A stretch of 64,000 nt of DNA from contig NZ_QHKX01000003.1 in assembly GCF_003194625.1 (NCBI RefSeq), forward strand, positions 372,001-436,000, given 5' to 3'. This document shows, piece after piece, positions 37,456-46,238 of this stretch; positions within the stretch are counted from its first letter, which is position 1; each line of letters opens with the position of its first letter. Both the position numbers and the translations under genes were made by a program. The notes below the pieces were generated by a model. The model did not search any database, was not told the DNA's origin, and was given only the letters and a program-made list of their open reading frames with translations. Source of the DNA: Nocardioides solisilvae (GTDB taxonomy: Bacteria > Actinomycetota > Actinomycetes > Propionibacteriales > Nocardioidaceae).

Positions 37456-38538
37456 CCCTGCCGCCTCGGCCGCGAGGGCGGCGTACCCCGGCTTGACGAC
37501 GTCGTCGATGATCGCGAGCCGCTCGTCGAAGGGCAGGAACGCCGACTTCATCGCGTTGATCGTGAACCAGCGCAGGTCGTCGAGCCCGTAGCCGAAGGCT
37601 TCGACGAGCTTCATCATCTCCTCGGTCATGGAGGTGCCGCTCATCAGCCGGTTGTCGGTGTTGACGGTGACCCGGAACCGCAGCCGGGTCAGCAGGCCGA
37701 TCGGGTGCTCGGCGATCGAGGCGGCGGCGCCCGTCTGCACGTTGGAGCTCGGGCACATCTCCAGCGGGATCCGGCTGTCGCGCACGTAGGCGGCGAGCCG
37801 CCCCAGGTGGACGGAGCCGTCGGCCCCGACCTCGATGTCGTCGACGATCCGCACCCCGTGGCCGAGCCGGTCGGCGCCGCACCACTGGATCGCCTGCCAG
37901 ATGGAGGGCAGGCCGAACGCCTCGCCCGCGTGGATGGTGAAGTGGCTGTTCTCGCGCTGGAGGTACTCGAAGGCGTCGAGGTGCCGGGTGGGCGGGTAGC
38001 CGGCCTCGGCGCCCGCGATGTCGAAACCGGCGACGCCCCGGTCGCGCCAGGCGACCGCCAGCTCGGCGATCTCGCGGGAGCGGGCCTGGTGGCGCATCGC
38101 GGTGAGGAGCTGGCGGACGACGACCCGGTCACCCGAGGCGGCCACCGCCGCGTCGAACCCCTCCTGCACGGCCGCCACGACCTCGTCGAGCGAGAGGCCG
38201 CCGCGCACGTGCTGCTCGGGCGCGTAGCGGACCTCGGCGTAGACGACGCCGTCGGCGACGAGGTCCTCGACGAACTCCGCCGCGACGCGGCGCAGGGCGG
38301 GAGCGGTCTGCATGACGGCGACGGTGTGGTCGAAGGTCTCGAGGTAGCGCTCGAGGCTCCCGGAGTCGGCGGAGGCGCGGAACCACTCCCCCAGGGCGGC
38401 GGCGTCGTCGGCGGGCAGCTCGTGCCCGATCTCCCCGGCCAGCTCCAGCACCGTACTTGGGCGCAGACCACCGTCGAGGTGGTCGTGGAGCACGACCTTG
38501 GGGGCGCGGTGGACCTGGTCTCTCGTCGGCGTCGTCAC
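37441..38538 (-). CDS. add: adenosine deaminase
   Basis: It deaminates (deoxy)adenosine to (deoxy)inosine, which the phosphorylase at 26.3 kb can cleave. The 365-residue zinc enzyme has metal ligands in [16 protein letters not shown], catalytic His/Glu in [23 protein letters not shown], and [10 protein letters not shown] with [13 protein letters not shown]. The [10 protein letters not shown] form marks the actinobacterial class. GTG at 38538 is chosen; an ATG at 38559 in the same frame would overlap the divergent maoC start. CAGGAT seven bases upstream of 38538 could be its -10. The 3' end overlaps the C39-like gene by 15 bp. Confidence 0.93.
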   Translation of the reverse strand: MTTPTRDQVHRAPKVVLHDHLDGGLRPSTVLELAGEIGHELPADDAAALGEWFRASADSGSLERYLETFDHTVAVMQTAPALRRVAAEFVEDLVADGVVYAEVRYAPEQHVRGGLSLDEVVAAVQEGFDAAVAASGDRVVVRQLLTAMRHQARSREIAELAVAWRDRGVAGFDIAGAEAGYPPTRHLDAFEYLQRENSHFTIHAGEAFGLPSIWQAIQWCGADRLGHGVRIVDDIEVGADGSVHLGRLAAYVRDSRIPLEMCPSSNVQTGAAASIAEHPIGLLTRLRFRVTVNTDNRLMSGTSMTEEMMKLVEAFGYGLDDLRWFTINAMKSAFLPFDERLAIIDDVVKPGYAALAAEAAGSAEA

Positions 38539-38544
38539 GCTCCC

Positions 38545-38550
38545 TATCCT
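38545..38550 (+). promoter_or_regulatory. -10 hexamer for the MaoC-family gene (leaderless type)
   Basis: TATCCT is followed by seven bases and the ATG at 38558; the start is only 20 bp from the divergent adenosine deaminase start. Confidence 0.5.
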
Positions 38551-38557
38551 GTCATCC

Positions 38558-39010
38558 ATGCGCACCTTCACCACGCTCGAGGAAGTCGCCGCCGCCACCG
38601 GGGAGCAGCTCGGGACCAGCGACTGGTTCACCGTCGACCAGGAGCGGGTCGACCAGTTCGCCGACGCCACCGGGGACCACCAGTGGATCCACGTCGACGT
38701 CGACCGTGCGGCCGACAGCCCCTTCGGCGGCACGATCGCCCACGGCTACCTCACCCTGTCCCTGCTGCCGGTGCTCGGCGCCGGCATCTTCAGTCTCGAG
38801 ACCCCCGGCGCCAAGCTCAACTACGGCGTCAACAAGGTCCGCTTCCCCACCCCGCTGCGGGTCGGCAAGCGGATCCGCTCGCACATCACGGTGGGCGAGT
38901 GCACCGAGCTGCCCGCCGGGCTGCAGATGACGCTCCAGCACACGGTCGAGATCGAGGACGAGCCGAAGCCCGCCTGCGTGGCCGAGACCGTCGTCCTGCT
39001 GCTGCCCTGA
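38558..39010 (+). CDS. MaoC family dehydratase (enoyl-CoA hydratase-like)
   Basis: A 150-residue single hot-dog domain. The hydratase 2 motif is present: [20 protein letters not shown] with the catalytic Asp/His pair, then [18 protein letters not shown]. Family enzymes hydrate (R)-specific enoyl-CoA or act on thioesters in lipid metabolism. [20 protein letters not shown] continues the fold. The exact substrate is unknown and it has no functional link to the flanking nucleoside genes. The ATG is supported by the -10 at 38545. It is followed by a strong hairpin. Confidence 0.88.
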   Translation: MRTFTTLEEVAAATGEQLGTSDWFTVDQERVDQFADATGDHQWIHVDVDRAADSPFGGTIAHGYLTLSLLPVLGAGIFSLETPGAKLNYGVNKVRFPTPLRVGKRIRSHITVGECTELPAGLQMTLQHTVEIEDEPKPACVAETVVLLLP

Positions 39011-39012
39011 GC

Positions 39013-39046
39013 TCGCGGGGCCGGCCGACCCGGCCGGCCCTCGCGA
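39013..39046. terminator. hairpin between convergent maoC-type gene and deoA
   Basis: GGGCCGGCC (39018-39026) and GGCCGGCCC (39032-39040) form a 9-bp stem with a 5-base loop, extended by TCGCG/CGCGA outside a single T bulge. It lies 3 bp after the MaoC gene and 31 bp after deoA on the other strand. Confidence 0.7.
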
Positions 39047-39076
39047 CCGCCCTCCCGACCGGGCCGCCCGGGAGAC

Positions 39077-40378
39077 TCAGCCGATCCGGTCGATGACCAG
39101 GTCGCGGGGGGTGTACGCCGTCTCCTCGACGTCGTAGCCCCCCTCGAGGGAGGCCAGCGCCCGCTCGAACCGCTCGGGCTCGTCGGTGTGCAGCGTGAGC
39201 AGCGGCGCGCCCTCGGCGACCCGGTCCCCCGGCCGCGCGTGCCACACCACGCCCGCCCCGGCCTGCACCGGGTCCTCCTTGCGCGCCCGGCCGGCGCCGA
39301 GGCGCCAGGCCGCGAGCCCGACGGCCATCGCGTCCAGCCGGGTCAGCACCCCGCTGGAGGGGGCGGTGACCACGTGGGTCTCCCGGGCGGTCGGCAGCGC
39401 CGCGTCGGGGTCGCCGTCCTGGGCGCGGACCATCTCGCGCCACACGTCCATGGCGGAGCCGTCGGCCAGCCTGTCGGCGGGGTCGACGTCGTCCACCCCG
39501 GCGCCCAGCAGCATCTCCCGCGCGAGCGCGAGGGTCAGCTCGACGACGTCGGCGGGGCCGCCGCCGGCGAGCACCTCCACCGACTCCGCGACCTCCAGCG
39601 CGTTGCCGGCGGTCAGGCCGAGCGGCGTGGACATGTCGGTGAGCAGGGCGACCGTGTGGACCCCGGCGTCCTTGCCCAGCGCCACCATGGTGTCGGCGAG
39701 CTCGCGGGCCCGGGCCACGTCCTTCATGAAGGCGCCGGTGCCGACCTTCACGTCGAGGACCAGCGCGCCGGTCCCCTCCGCGATCTTCTTGCTCATGATC
39801 GAGGAGGCGATCAGCGGGATCGCCTCGACGGTGCCGGTGACGTCGCGCAGCGCGTAGAGCTTCTTGTCGGCCGGGGCCAGGCCGTCGCCCGCGGCGCAGA
39901 TGACCGCGCCGACCGACTCCAGCTGCGCCATCATCTCGTCGTTGCTCAGCGCGGCCCGCCAGCCCGGGATCGACTCGAGCTTGTCGAGCGTCCCGCCGGT
40001 GTGGCCCAGGCCCCGGCCCGAGAGCTGCGGCACGGCGACGCCGCAGGCGGCCACCAGCGGGGCCAGCGGGAGGGTGATCTTGTCCCCCACCCCGCCGGTC
40101 GAGTGCTTGTCGGCGGTCGGGCGGGAGAGGCCGGAGAAGTCCATCCGCTCGCCGGAGGCGATCATCGCGCTGGTCCAGCGCGAGATCTCGCGCCGCTCCA
40201 TCCCGTTGAGCAGGATGGCCATGGCGAGCGCCGACATCTGCTCGTCGGCCACGTCGCCGCGGGTGTAGGCGTCGATCACCCAGTCGATCTGGCTGTCGGA
40301 GAGCTCCTGGCGCTCGCGCTTGGCCGTGATCACCTCGACGGCGTCGTGCCGGGCCTGCTGGGCGGACAACCTCACCAC
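39077..40378 (-). CDS. deoA: thymidine phosphorylase
   Basis: It converts thymidine and phosphate to thymine and 2-deoxyribose-1-phosphate. The 433-residue protein carries the family signature SGRGLGHTGGTLDKLESIPG, the phosphate site KHSTGGVGDKITLPLAPLVAACG, LIASSIMSKKIAEGTGALVLDVKVGTGAFM split over residues about 175-205, and the C-terminal barrel-sandwich domain. The start is GTG at 40378 with AAGGA just upstream; GTG at 40375 or TTG at 40369 are alternatives. It lies downstream of cdd and the nucleoside importer on the same strand, so it is probably the last gene of that operon. Confidence 0.93.
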   Translation of the reverse strand: MVRLSAQQARHDAVEVITAKRERQELSDSQIDWVIDAYTRGDVADEQMSALAMAILLNGMERREISRWTSAMIASGERMDFSGLSRPTADKHSTGGVGDKITLPLAPLVAACGVAVPQLSGRGLGHTGGTLDKLESIPGWRAALSNDEMMAQLESVGAVICAAGDGLAPADKKLYALRDVTGTVEAIPLIASSIMSKKIAEGTGALVLDVKVGTGAFMKDVARARELADTMVALGKDAGVHTVALLTDMSTPLGLTAGNALEVAESVEVLAGGGPADVVELTLALAREMLLGAGVDDVDPADRLADGSAMDVWREMVRAQDGDPDAALPTARETHVVTAPSSGVLTRLDAMAVGLAAWRLGAGRARKEDPVQAGAGVVWHARPGDRVAEGAPLLTLHTDEPERFERALASLEGGYDVEETAYTPRDLVIDRIG

Positions 40379-40412
40379 ATCCTTGTCTTCGCGCTCGTCT
40401 GCGCGCTCGTCC

Positions 40413-40838
40413 TCATGCGTGCTCGAGGTCCTCGGGCCCGAAGGCGTCGGGCAGCACCTCGTCCATCCGGCGGACGCCGGAGACGGTCAGGAGCAGCAGC
40501 TCCCTGCCGCCGTGCTCGTGCAGCAGCTGACGGCAGCGGCCGCACGGCATGATCACCTCGCCGGCCCCGTTGACGCAGACGAAGTGGGTCAGCCTCCCCC
40601 CGCCGGTGGCGTGCAGCTGGGAGACCAGGCCGCACTCGGCGCAGAGCGTCACGCCGTACCCGGCGTTCTCGACGTTGCACCCCACCAGCACCCGGCTGGC
40701 GCCGTCGTCGCCGACCGCCCTGGCGGCCGCGCCGACGCGGTAGCGGCTGTACGGCGCGTACGCGCGGCCGGCGACCTCGGTCGCGGCCGCCCGGAGCGCG
40801 TCCCAGTCCGACTGGCCCCAGACCTGCTCGTCGGCCAC
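40413..40838 (-). CDS. cdd: cytidine deaminase
   Basis: It converts (deoxy)cytidine to (deoxy)uridine. The 141-residue homotetrameric type is indicated by YAPYSRYRVGAA, substrate and zinc motif GCNVENAGYGVTLCAECG (catalytic Glu next to the first Cys) and PCGRCRQLLHEHG for the remaining zinc cysteines. It starts with GTG at 40838, one base after the stop of the permease gene, indicating translational coupling with the nucleoside importer. A short CTTCGCGCTCGT-type tandem repeat lies between it and deoA. Confidence 0.95.
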   Translation of the reverse strand: MADEQVWGQSDWDALRAAATEVAGRAYAPYSRYRVGAAARAVGDDGASRVLVGCNVENAGYGVTLCAECGLVSQLHATGGGRLTHFVCVNGAGEVIMPCGRCRQLLHEHGGRELLLLTVSGVRRMDEVLPDAFGPEDLEHA

Positions 40839-40839
40839 G

Positions 40840-42141
40840 TCAGCTCTTCACGTACGGCTCGCCGTCGGCGGCGGGCGCCCGGACCCGGCCGACGAACCCG
40901 GCGACCGCGATGACGGTCGCCAGGTAGGGCGAGGCACGCAGCAGCTCCCCGGGGATCTTGTCCAGGAAGGCGAGCTGCGCCTGCAGCGTCCACATGAAGC
41001 CGAAGAAGAGCGCGGCCAGGGAGGCGAAGACGGGGTGCCAGCGCCCCATGATGACCGCGGCGAGGGCGATGAAGCCGTTGCCGGCCGAGGCGCCGTTGTC
41101 GAAGGAGCCCGTGGAGCCGACCGTGAAGTAGGCGCCACCGAGGCCGGCGAGCGCGCCGCCGAGCAGCACGGCCTGCCAGCGGATCCGGTTGACCTTGATC
41201 CCGACGGTGTCGGCGGCCTTGGGGTGCTCCCCCACCGACCGGACCCGCAGGCCCCACCTGGTCTGGAAGAGCAGCCAGCTCACCAGCACCACGCAGAGGT
41301 ACATGAGGTAGACCAGCAGCGTCTGGTTGAACAGCGTCGGCCCGAGCACGGGGATGTCGCTGAGCACCGGCACCTCGATCCGCGGCAGGATCAGGGGCTC
41401 GTTGAGGTACTGCTTGACGTCGGGGTCGTTGGGGATCTGGCTCAGCAGGAAGCTGGACAGGCCCGTGGCCAGGGCGATCAGCACGACGCCCAGGACCACC
41501 TGGTTGACCAGGTAGCGCATCGCGAAGACGCCGAGCAGGGCGCCCATCCCGATACCGGCGAGGACGCCGCCGACCAGGCCCATCTCGGCGCTGTAGGCGA
41601 GCGAGGAGGCGACCGCGGCGAAGAACGCGCCCATGAGGAACTGACCCTCGATGGCGATGTTGATGACGCCGGCCCGCTCGCACAGCACGCCCGCGAGCGC
41701 ACCGAAGATGAGCGGGGTGGCCAGCCGGATCGTGCCGGGCAGCGGGTTGGTCATGACGATGGCCCCCGCGTTCGCCTGGTCGGCGTAGACCCAGACGAGG
41801 AAGCCGGCGAAGAAGGCCACGCCCACGAGGCCGTGCACGACCACGCCCACCCAGCTGCGCGGCACCCGGTTGAGGGCGGCGAGCGCCACCGCGACCGCGG
41901 CGACCGCGACGGCGGGCCACAGCACCAGGGCGCCGTTCGCCTCGACCGGCGGGCTCTCCTTGCGGTTGACCCGCTCCTCGAGGGTGTACCAGACCGTCGA
42001 GTCGGAGGTGGTGAGCGCGAACGCCAGGAGGGTCACCAGCACCAGCCCGTAGACCACCGCCAGCTTGACCTGGCGTTGCACGTCGGCGCGGTCGCGCACC
42101 GCCACCGCGCCGGTGCTGCTCACTGCTGTCGCGGCGCTCAT
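40840..42141 (-). CDS. nucleoside ABC transporter permease (second subunit)
   Basis: A 433-residue permease with 10-11 membrane helices, of the branched-chain amino-acid/nucleoside (PnrE/YufQ-like) family. The core GTIRLATPLIFGALAGVLCERAGVINIAIEGQFLMG is typical (read as residues about 140-175), with RWGLRVRSVGEHPKAADTVGI before the last helices. With the adjacent permease and ATPase it should import nucleosides brought by the BMP lipoprotein. ATG at 42141 overlaps the preceding stop as ATGA. Confidence 0.9.
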   Translation of the reverse strand: MSAATAVSSTGAVAVRDRADVQRQVKLAVVYGLVLVTLLAFALTTSDSTVWYTLEERVNRKESPPVEANGALVLWPAVAVAAVAVALAALNRVPRSWVGVVVHGLVGVAFFAGFLVWVYADQANAGAIVMTNPLPGTIRLATPLIFGALAGVLCERAGVINIAIEGQFLMGAFFAAVASSLAYSAEMGLVGGVLAGIGMGALLGVFAMRYLVNQVVLGVVLIALATGLSSFLLSQIPNDPDVKQYLNEPLILPRIEVPVLSDIPVLGPTLFNQTLLVYLMYLCVVLVSWLLFQTRWGLRVRSVGEHPKAADTVGIKVNRIRWQAVLLGGALAGLGGAYFTVGSTGSFDNGASAGNGFIALAAVIMGRWHPVFASLAALFFGFMWTLQAQLAFLDKIPGELLRASPYLATVIAVAGFVGRVRAPAADGEPYVKS

Positions 42142-43367
42142 CCGCCCCATCCCTTCGCCTGCACGGTGGACCCCGACGCGCTGCTCCGCATCCGGGTCAG
42201 GCCGCGGACCAGCGCCGGTGCCGCGACGAACAACACGATCAGTGCCTGCAGCACCTGGGCCAGCTCCTTGGGGGTGCCGGCGGAGGCCTGCATCGCCACG
42301 CCGCCCACGCTGAGCGCCCCGAAGAGCAGGCCCGCCAGGACCGTCCCGAGCGGCGTGGCCCGGCCCAGCAGCGCCACCGTGATGGCGTCGAAGCCGATGT
42401 TGCCGGCCAGCGTCGGGCTCAGCGAGGACTGGTCGCCGAGGACCTGCATGGTGGAGGCGAGGCCCGCGAGGGCCCCGGCCAGCAGCATCCCGACGGTGAA
42501 GACCTTGGAGACGTTCATGCCCGCGGTCCGCGAGGCGTCCGGGTTGGAGCCCACCGCGCGCAGCTCGAAGCCGAGCGTGCTGCGCTCCAGCAGCCACCAG
42601 ACGCCGCCCGCCGCGAGGAAGGCCAGGACGACGCCGAGGTGCACGTCGGCGACCGACCCGAAGGTCGCGGAGTCGGCGACCGGGGGCGACTGGGTGTTGT
42701 CGCTGCCGGGCCGCTGGAAGGCGTCCTTGCTCAGCGCGTAGAGCAGGATCGACGCGGCCAGGTAGTTGAACATGATGGTCGTGATGACCTCGTGCGCGCC
42801 GGTGCGGGCCTTGAGCAGGCCGACCAGCCCGCCGTACAGCGCGCCGGCGACCACGCCGGCGACCAGGGCGACCAGCATGTGCAGGACCGGCGGCAGGTCC
42901 CAGGTGAAGCCGACGTAGCCGGCGGCGAGGAAGCCGAAGACCATCTGGCCGGTGGCGCCGATGTTGAAGAGGCCGGCGCGGAAGGCCAGGGAGACGCCGA
43001 GCCCGGCGCAGATGAGCGGGGCGGCGCGCTCGAGCGTCGTGGCGAGCCGGTCGCCGCTGCCGACGGAGCCGCGGACGAGCGCGGAGTACGACGACCAGAT
43101 GGCGTCCCAGGCCGCGTTGAAGAAGTCGGCCGGGTAGGTGAACAGATAGGCCAGCGCCTCGAGGGCGTCCTGGTCGCTCAGGACCACCAGCAGCGCGCCG
43201 ATGACCAGGGCCACCGCGATCGCGACCGCGGTCTCGACCAGGGTGGGCAACCAGCTCACGGGGTTGCGCGGGTCGGCCCGCTCGACCTGGGCCTCCTCGG
43301 GCTTGGGGTCGGTGCCGGTGGCCTGCTCCTCGGGAGCGGGGGCCTGCTCGGGGGTCTCGGGACTCAT
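42138..43367 (-). CDS. nucleoside ABC transporter permease (first subunit)
   Basis: A 409-residue permease of the same superfamily with an acidic Pro/Glu-rich cytoplasmic N-terminus (residues 1-35) and about nine to ten helices. LERAAPLICAGLGVSLAFRAGLFNIGATGQMVFG is the conserved family core (around residues 110-145), and STLGFELRAVGSNPDASRTAGM matches the loop contacting the ATPase. It is placed between the ATPase and second permease with 4-bp overlaps on both sides. Together they form the membrane channel of the BMP-dependent importer. Confidence 0.9.
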   Translation of the reverse strand: MSPETPEQAPAPEEQATGTDPKPEEAQVERADPRNPVSWLPTLVETAVAIAVALVIGALLVVLSDQDALEALAYLFTYPADFFNAAWDAIWSSYSALVRGSVGSGDRLATTLERAAPLICAGLGVSLAFRAGLFNIGATGQMVFGFLAAGYVGFTWDLPPVLHMLVALVAGVVAGALYGGLVGLLKARTGAHEVITTIMFNYLAASILLYALSKDAFQRPGSDNTQSPPVADSATFGSVADVHLGVVLAFLAAGGVWWLLERSTLGFELRAVGSNPDASRTAGMNVSKVFTVGMLLAGALAGLASTMQVLGDQSSLSPTLAGNIGFDAITVALLGRATPLGTVLAGLLFGALSVGGVAMQASAGTPKELAQVLQALIVLFVAAPALVRGLTRMRSSASGSTVQAKGWGG

Positions 43368-44905
43368 GCCTCCACCTCGGTGTCCGTGCCGGTCGCGGCG
43401 GTCGTGCCGGCGCCCGCGCCGGCCATCAGCAGGCCGATCTCCTCCCGGGGCGTCTCGGGGCCCACGACCCCGACGACCCGGCCGTCGTACATGACCGCGA
43501 TCCGGTCGGCGAGCGCGTAGATCTCGTCCAGCTCGGTGGAGACGATGACGACCGCAGTGCCGCGGTCCCGCTCCGCGACGATCCGCTTGTGGATGAACTC
43601 GATCGAGCCCACGTCCACCCCGCGGGTGGGCTGGGCGGCGACGAGCACCTTCAGCGGCCGGGAGAACTCGCGGGCCACCACGACCTTCTGCTGGTTGCCG
43701 CCGGAGAGGGAGCGCACCGGCGTCTCCGGGCTCTCCGTGCGGATGTCGAACTCCTTGATCCGGGCGTCGGCGTTCTGCTCGATCGCGTCGAGCCGCAGGG
43801 CGAGGCCGCGGGAGAACCCGTCGGTGCGGTAGAGGTCGAGGATGAGGTTCTCCCGGACGCTGAAGTCGCCGACGTACCCGTCGTGCGAACGGTCCTCCGG
43901 GACGTAGCCGATCCCGGCGTCGAGGCTCTCCCGGGGGCCGTGCCGGGTGATGTCCTCCCCGTCGAGGCGGATCGTGCCGGCGTCGGGTCGGACCAGCCCG
44001 AGCAGCGCCTTGACGAGCTCGGTCTGGCCGTTGCCCTGGACGCCGGCGATGCCGAGGACCTCGCCGCCGCGGGCGGCCAGGGTGACGTCCTTGAGGACCT
44101 GGTGGCCGCGGGGGTCGACGACGGTGAGGTTCTCGACCGAGAGCACCTCCTCGCCGACGTTCGCGGGCTCCTTGTCGACGACGAGCTGGACGGCGCGGCC
44201 GACCATCATCTCGGCGAGCTCGGTCTCCGACGCGGTCGGCGGGGCGGTGCCGACGACCTTGCCCCGGCGGATCACGCTGATCTTGTCGCCGACCGCCTTG
44301 ACCTCGCGGAGCTTGTGGGTGATGAAGATGATCGAGGTGCCCTGGCGCTTGAGCTCGCGCATGATCTCCATGAGCTCGTCGATCTCCTGCGGCGTGAGCA
44401 CCGCCGTGGGCTCGTCGAGGATGAGCACCTTCGCGTCGTGGGAGAGCGCCTTGATGATCTCGACCCGCTGCTGCACGCCGACGGGGAGGTCCTCGATCAG
44501 GGCGTCGGGGTCGACGGCCAGGTTGTAGCGGCTGGAGAGCTCGCGGACGGTCTCGGCCGCCTTCCGTCGGTTGAGGACGCCGAGCCCGCGGGTGTGCTCG
44601 CGGCCGAGCATCACGTTCTCGGCGACGCTGAAGACCGGGACGAGCATGAAGTGCTGGTGGACCATGCCGATGCCGGCGGCGATCGCGTCCCTCGGCGAGG
44701 CGAAGGTGACCGGCTCGCCGTCCACGACGATCTGGCCCTCCGTGGGGTCCAGCAGCCCGTAGAGCATGTTCATGAGCGTCGACTTGCCCGCGCCGTTCTC
44801 GCCGAGCAGGCAGTGGATCTCACCGGGCTCGATGGTCAGGTCGATGCTGTCGTTGGCCGTGAAGGAGCCGAACCGCTTGGTCAGCCCCTTGATCTCGAGC
44901 CTCAC
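43364..44905 (-). CDS. nucleoside ABC transporter ATP-binding protein (duplicated ATPase)
   Basis: A 513-residue protein with two ABC ATPase domains. The first has Walker A LLGENGAGKSTLMNMLYG, the signature-region LPVGVQQRVEIIKAL, Walker B VLILDEPTAVLTPQE and switch FITHKLREVKAV. The second (from about residue 250) has a degenerate GVQGNGQTELVKALLG loop, LSGGNQQKVVVAREFSR and a Walker B where the usual Asp-Glu reads VAAQPTRGVD. This asymmetry is normal for the YufO/sugar-type ATPases. It energises nucleoside import with the two permeases. The upstream gap contains a hairpin that separates it from the lipoprotein gene. Confidence 0.93.
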   Translation of the reverse strand: MRLEIKGLTKRFGSFTANDSIDLTIEPGEIHCLLGENGAGKSTLMNMLYGLLDPTEGQIVVDGEPVTFASPRDAIAAGIGMVHQHFMLVPVFSVAENVMLGREHTRGLGVLNRRKAAETVRELSSRYNLAVDPDALIEDLPVGVQQRVEIIKALSHDAKVLILDEPTAVLTPQEIDELMEIMRELKRQGTSIIFITHKLREVKAVGDKISVIRRGKVVGTAPPTASETELAEMMVGRAVQLVVDKEPANVGEEVLSVENLTVVDPRGHQVLKDVTLAARGGEVLGIAGVQGNGQTELVKALLGLVRPDAGTIRLDGEDITRHGPRESLDAGIGYVPEDRSHDGYVGDFSVRENLILDLYRTDGFSRGLALRLDAIEQNADARIKEFDIRTESPETPVRSLSGGNQQKVVVAREFSRPLKVLVAAQPTRGVDVGSIEFIHKRIVAERDRGTAVVIVSTELDEIYALADRIAVMYDGRVVGVVGPETPREEIGLLMAGAGAGTTAATGTDTEVEA

Positions 44906-44983
44906 TGGAATCCTCTCGACGACGTGGTCGATCGTGCCGGCCGGGCCCCGCCGAAGGGGCCACGGACCGACCGTCTCACGCCC

Positions 44984-45019
44984 ACGTCCGGGGCGGGGAC
45001 TGGGCCCCGCCCCGGACGT
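44984..45019 (-). terminator. intra-operon hairpin between lipoprotein and ATPase genes
   Basis: A perfect 15-bp inverted repeat (ACGTCCGGGGCGGGG at 44984-44998, its complement at 45005-45019, 6-base loop) lies 39 bp after the lipoprotein gene and 78 bp before the ATPase start. It lacks a T-tract. It probably gives partial termination or 3'-end protection, so the binding protein is made in excess of the membrane complex. Confidence 0.75.
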
Positions 45020-45057
45020 CGGTGGTTGGTGCTGGTCGTAACCGCTGGGTCAGCGGG

Positions 45058-46128
45058 TCACTTGACCTCGAGCTCGCCCGAGATGATCTGCTCCTTGAGC
45101 TCCTCGATCTTGTCCGCGACCTCGGAGTCGACGTCGTCGGAGAGGTCGGCCAGGCTGACGCCGCCGTTCTCCAGGGTGCCGACGTAGACCTCGTTGCTGA
45201 ACTCGTCGTTGAGCGAGGCCGCGATGGCCTCCTCGACGGCCACGTCCATGGCCTTGACCACGGAGGTCAGGAGCACGTCGCAGTACTCGGCGGCCGAGAC
45301 GCAGCCGTCGGTGTCGACCCAGATCGCGTCGACGTCGGCGTCCTTGGCGGCCTGCAGGGCGCCGAGACCGGCGGGACCGGCGACGGGGAAGACGACGTCC
45401 GCACCCTGGCCGATCATCTGCTCGGCGATCGCCTGGCCCTTGGTCTTGTCCTCGAAGTCGTCGGTGAAGGAGCCGGACTTGCCGTCCCAGCCGAGGAGCT
45501 GGACGTCGGCGCCCTCGTCCTCGTTGTACTTCTCGACGCCCTGGCGGAAGCCCTCCATGAAGATGGTCACGGTCGGGATGTTCATGCCGCCCAGCGTGCC
45601 GACGGTGCCGGACTCGGAGGTCGCGGCGGCCAGGTAGCCGGCAAGGAAGGAGTTCTCGTTGGTGTTGAAGGTGAGGCCCTTGACGTTCTTGGGCGCCTTC
45701 TCGTAGGCGAAGTCGACGATGGAGAAGTCGACGTCCTTGTGCTTCTTGGCCGCGGCCAGGGTCGCGTCACCGAGCAGGAAGCCGACCGTGGTGATGGAGT
45801 TGCAGCCCTGCGAGACGAGCGCCTCGATGTTGTCGCCGTACTCGCTGTCTGACTGGGACTCGACCTCGCCGGTCTGGACGCCCAGGTTGGTGGCGGCGTT
45901 CTCCATGCCGTCGTGCGAGGTCTGGTTGAAGGACTTGTCGTCGAAGCCGCCCGAGTCGGAGACCATGCACGCCTTGAAGTCGACCTGCTCGGCCGGGGCG
46001 GGCGCGCTCGAGGAGGCAGACGGGGTGCTGCTGGCGTCGTCCGCCTCGTCGTTGGAACGCTCGCCACACGCGGCGAGGGTGAGTGCAGCGATGCTGACCA
46101 CTGCGGCGATACGGGCCGTCTTCTTCAC
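45058..46128 (-). CDS. BMP family nucleoside-binding lipoprotein
   Basis: A 356-residue BmpA/PnrA-type binding protein. The signal MKKTARIAAVVSIAALTLAAC-G (written with the GTG start read as Met) ends in the lipobox LAAC, followed by a Ser/Ala/Pro-rich flexible linker. The binding domain begins VDFKACMVSDSGGFDDKSFNQ, a BMP hallmark, and has LGWDGKSGSFTDDFEDKTKG and GADVVFPVAGPAGLGAL. PnrA relatives bind purine nucleosides; the adjacent importer and salvage genes support this. GTG at 46128 has GGAGG six bases upstream. Confidence 0.93.
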   Translation of the reverse strand: MKKTARIAAVVSIAALTLAACGERSNDEADDASSTPSASSSAPAPAEQVDFKACMVSDSGGFDDKSFNQTSHDGMENAATNLGVQTGEVESQSDSEYGDNIEALVSQGCNSITTVGFLLGDATLAAAKKHKDVDFSIVDFAYEKAPKNVKGLTFNTNENSFLAGYLAAATSESGTVGTLGGMNIPTVTIFMEGFRQGVEKYNEDEGADVQLLGWDGKSGSFTDDFEDKTKGQAIAEQMIGQGADVVFPVAGPAGLGALQAAKDADVDAIWVDTDGCVSAAEYCDVLLTSVVKAMDVAVEEAIAASLNDEFSNEVYVGTLENGGVSLADLSDDVDSEVADKIEELKEQIISGELEVK

Positions 46129-46206
46129 GGCGCCTCCTGATCTGTGGTTCCTGGCGCTCGGGGCGCATTTCGGAGTCACAGTAATACCGGCCGGCCCCGC
46201 CGGAAG

Positions 46207-46234
46207 CCCTCCGACGCCGTTCGTTACCGGAGGG
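46207..46234. terminator. possible hairpin after the M20 gene
   Basis: CCCTCCG (46207-46213) and CGGAGGG (46228-46234) form a 7-bp stem with a 14-base loop just after the M20 amidohydrolase stop, upstream of the lipoprotein promoter. It also overlaps a sequence (46221-46239) resembling one upstream of sdhC, so a regulatory role is possible. Confidence 0.4.
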
Positions 46235-46238
46235 TGAC

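Noticed and set aside
40384..40412. A small tandem repeat (CTTCGCGCTCGT-like units) between cdd and deoA as a regulatory array
   Set aside because: Only two imperfect 12-bp units in a 34-bp gap inside an operon; too little to support a function.
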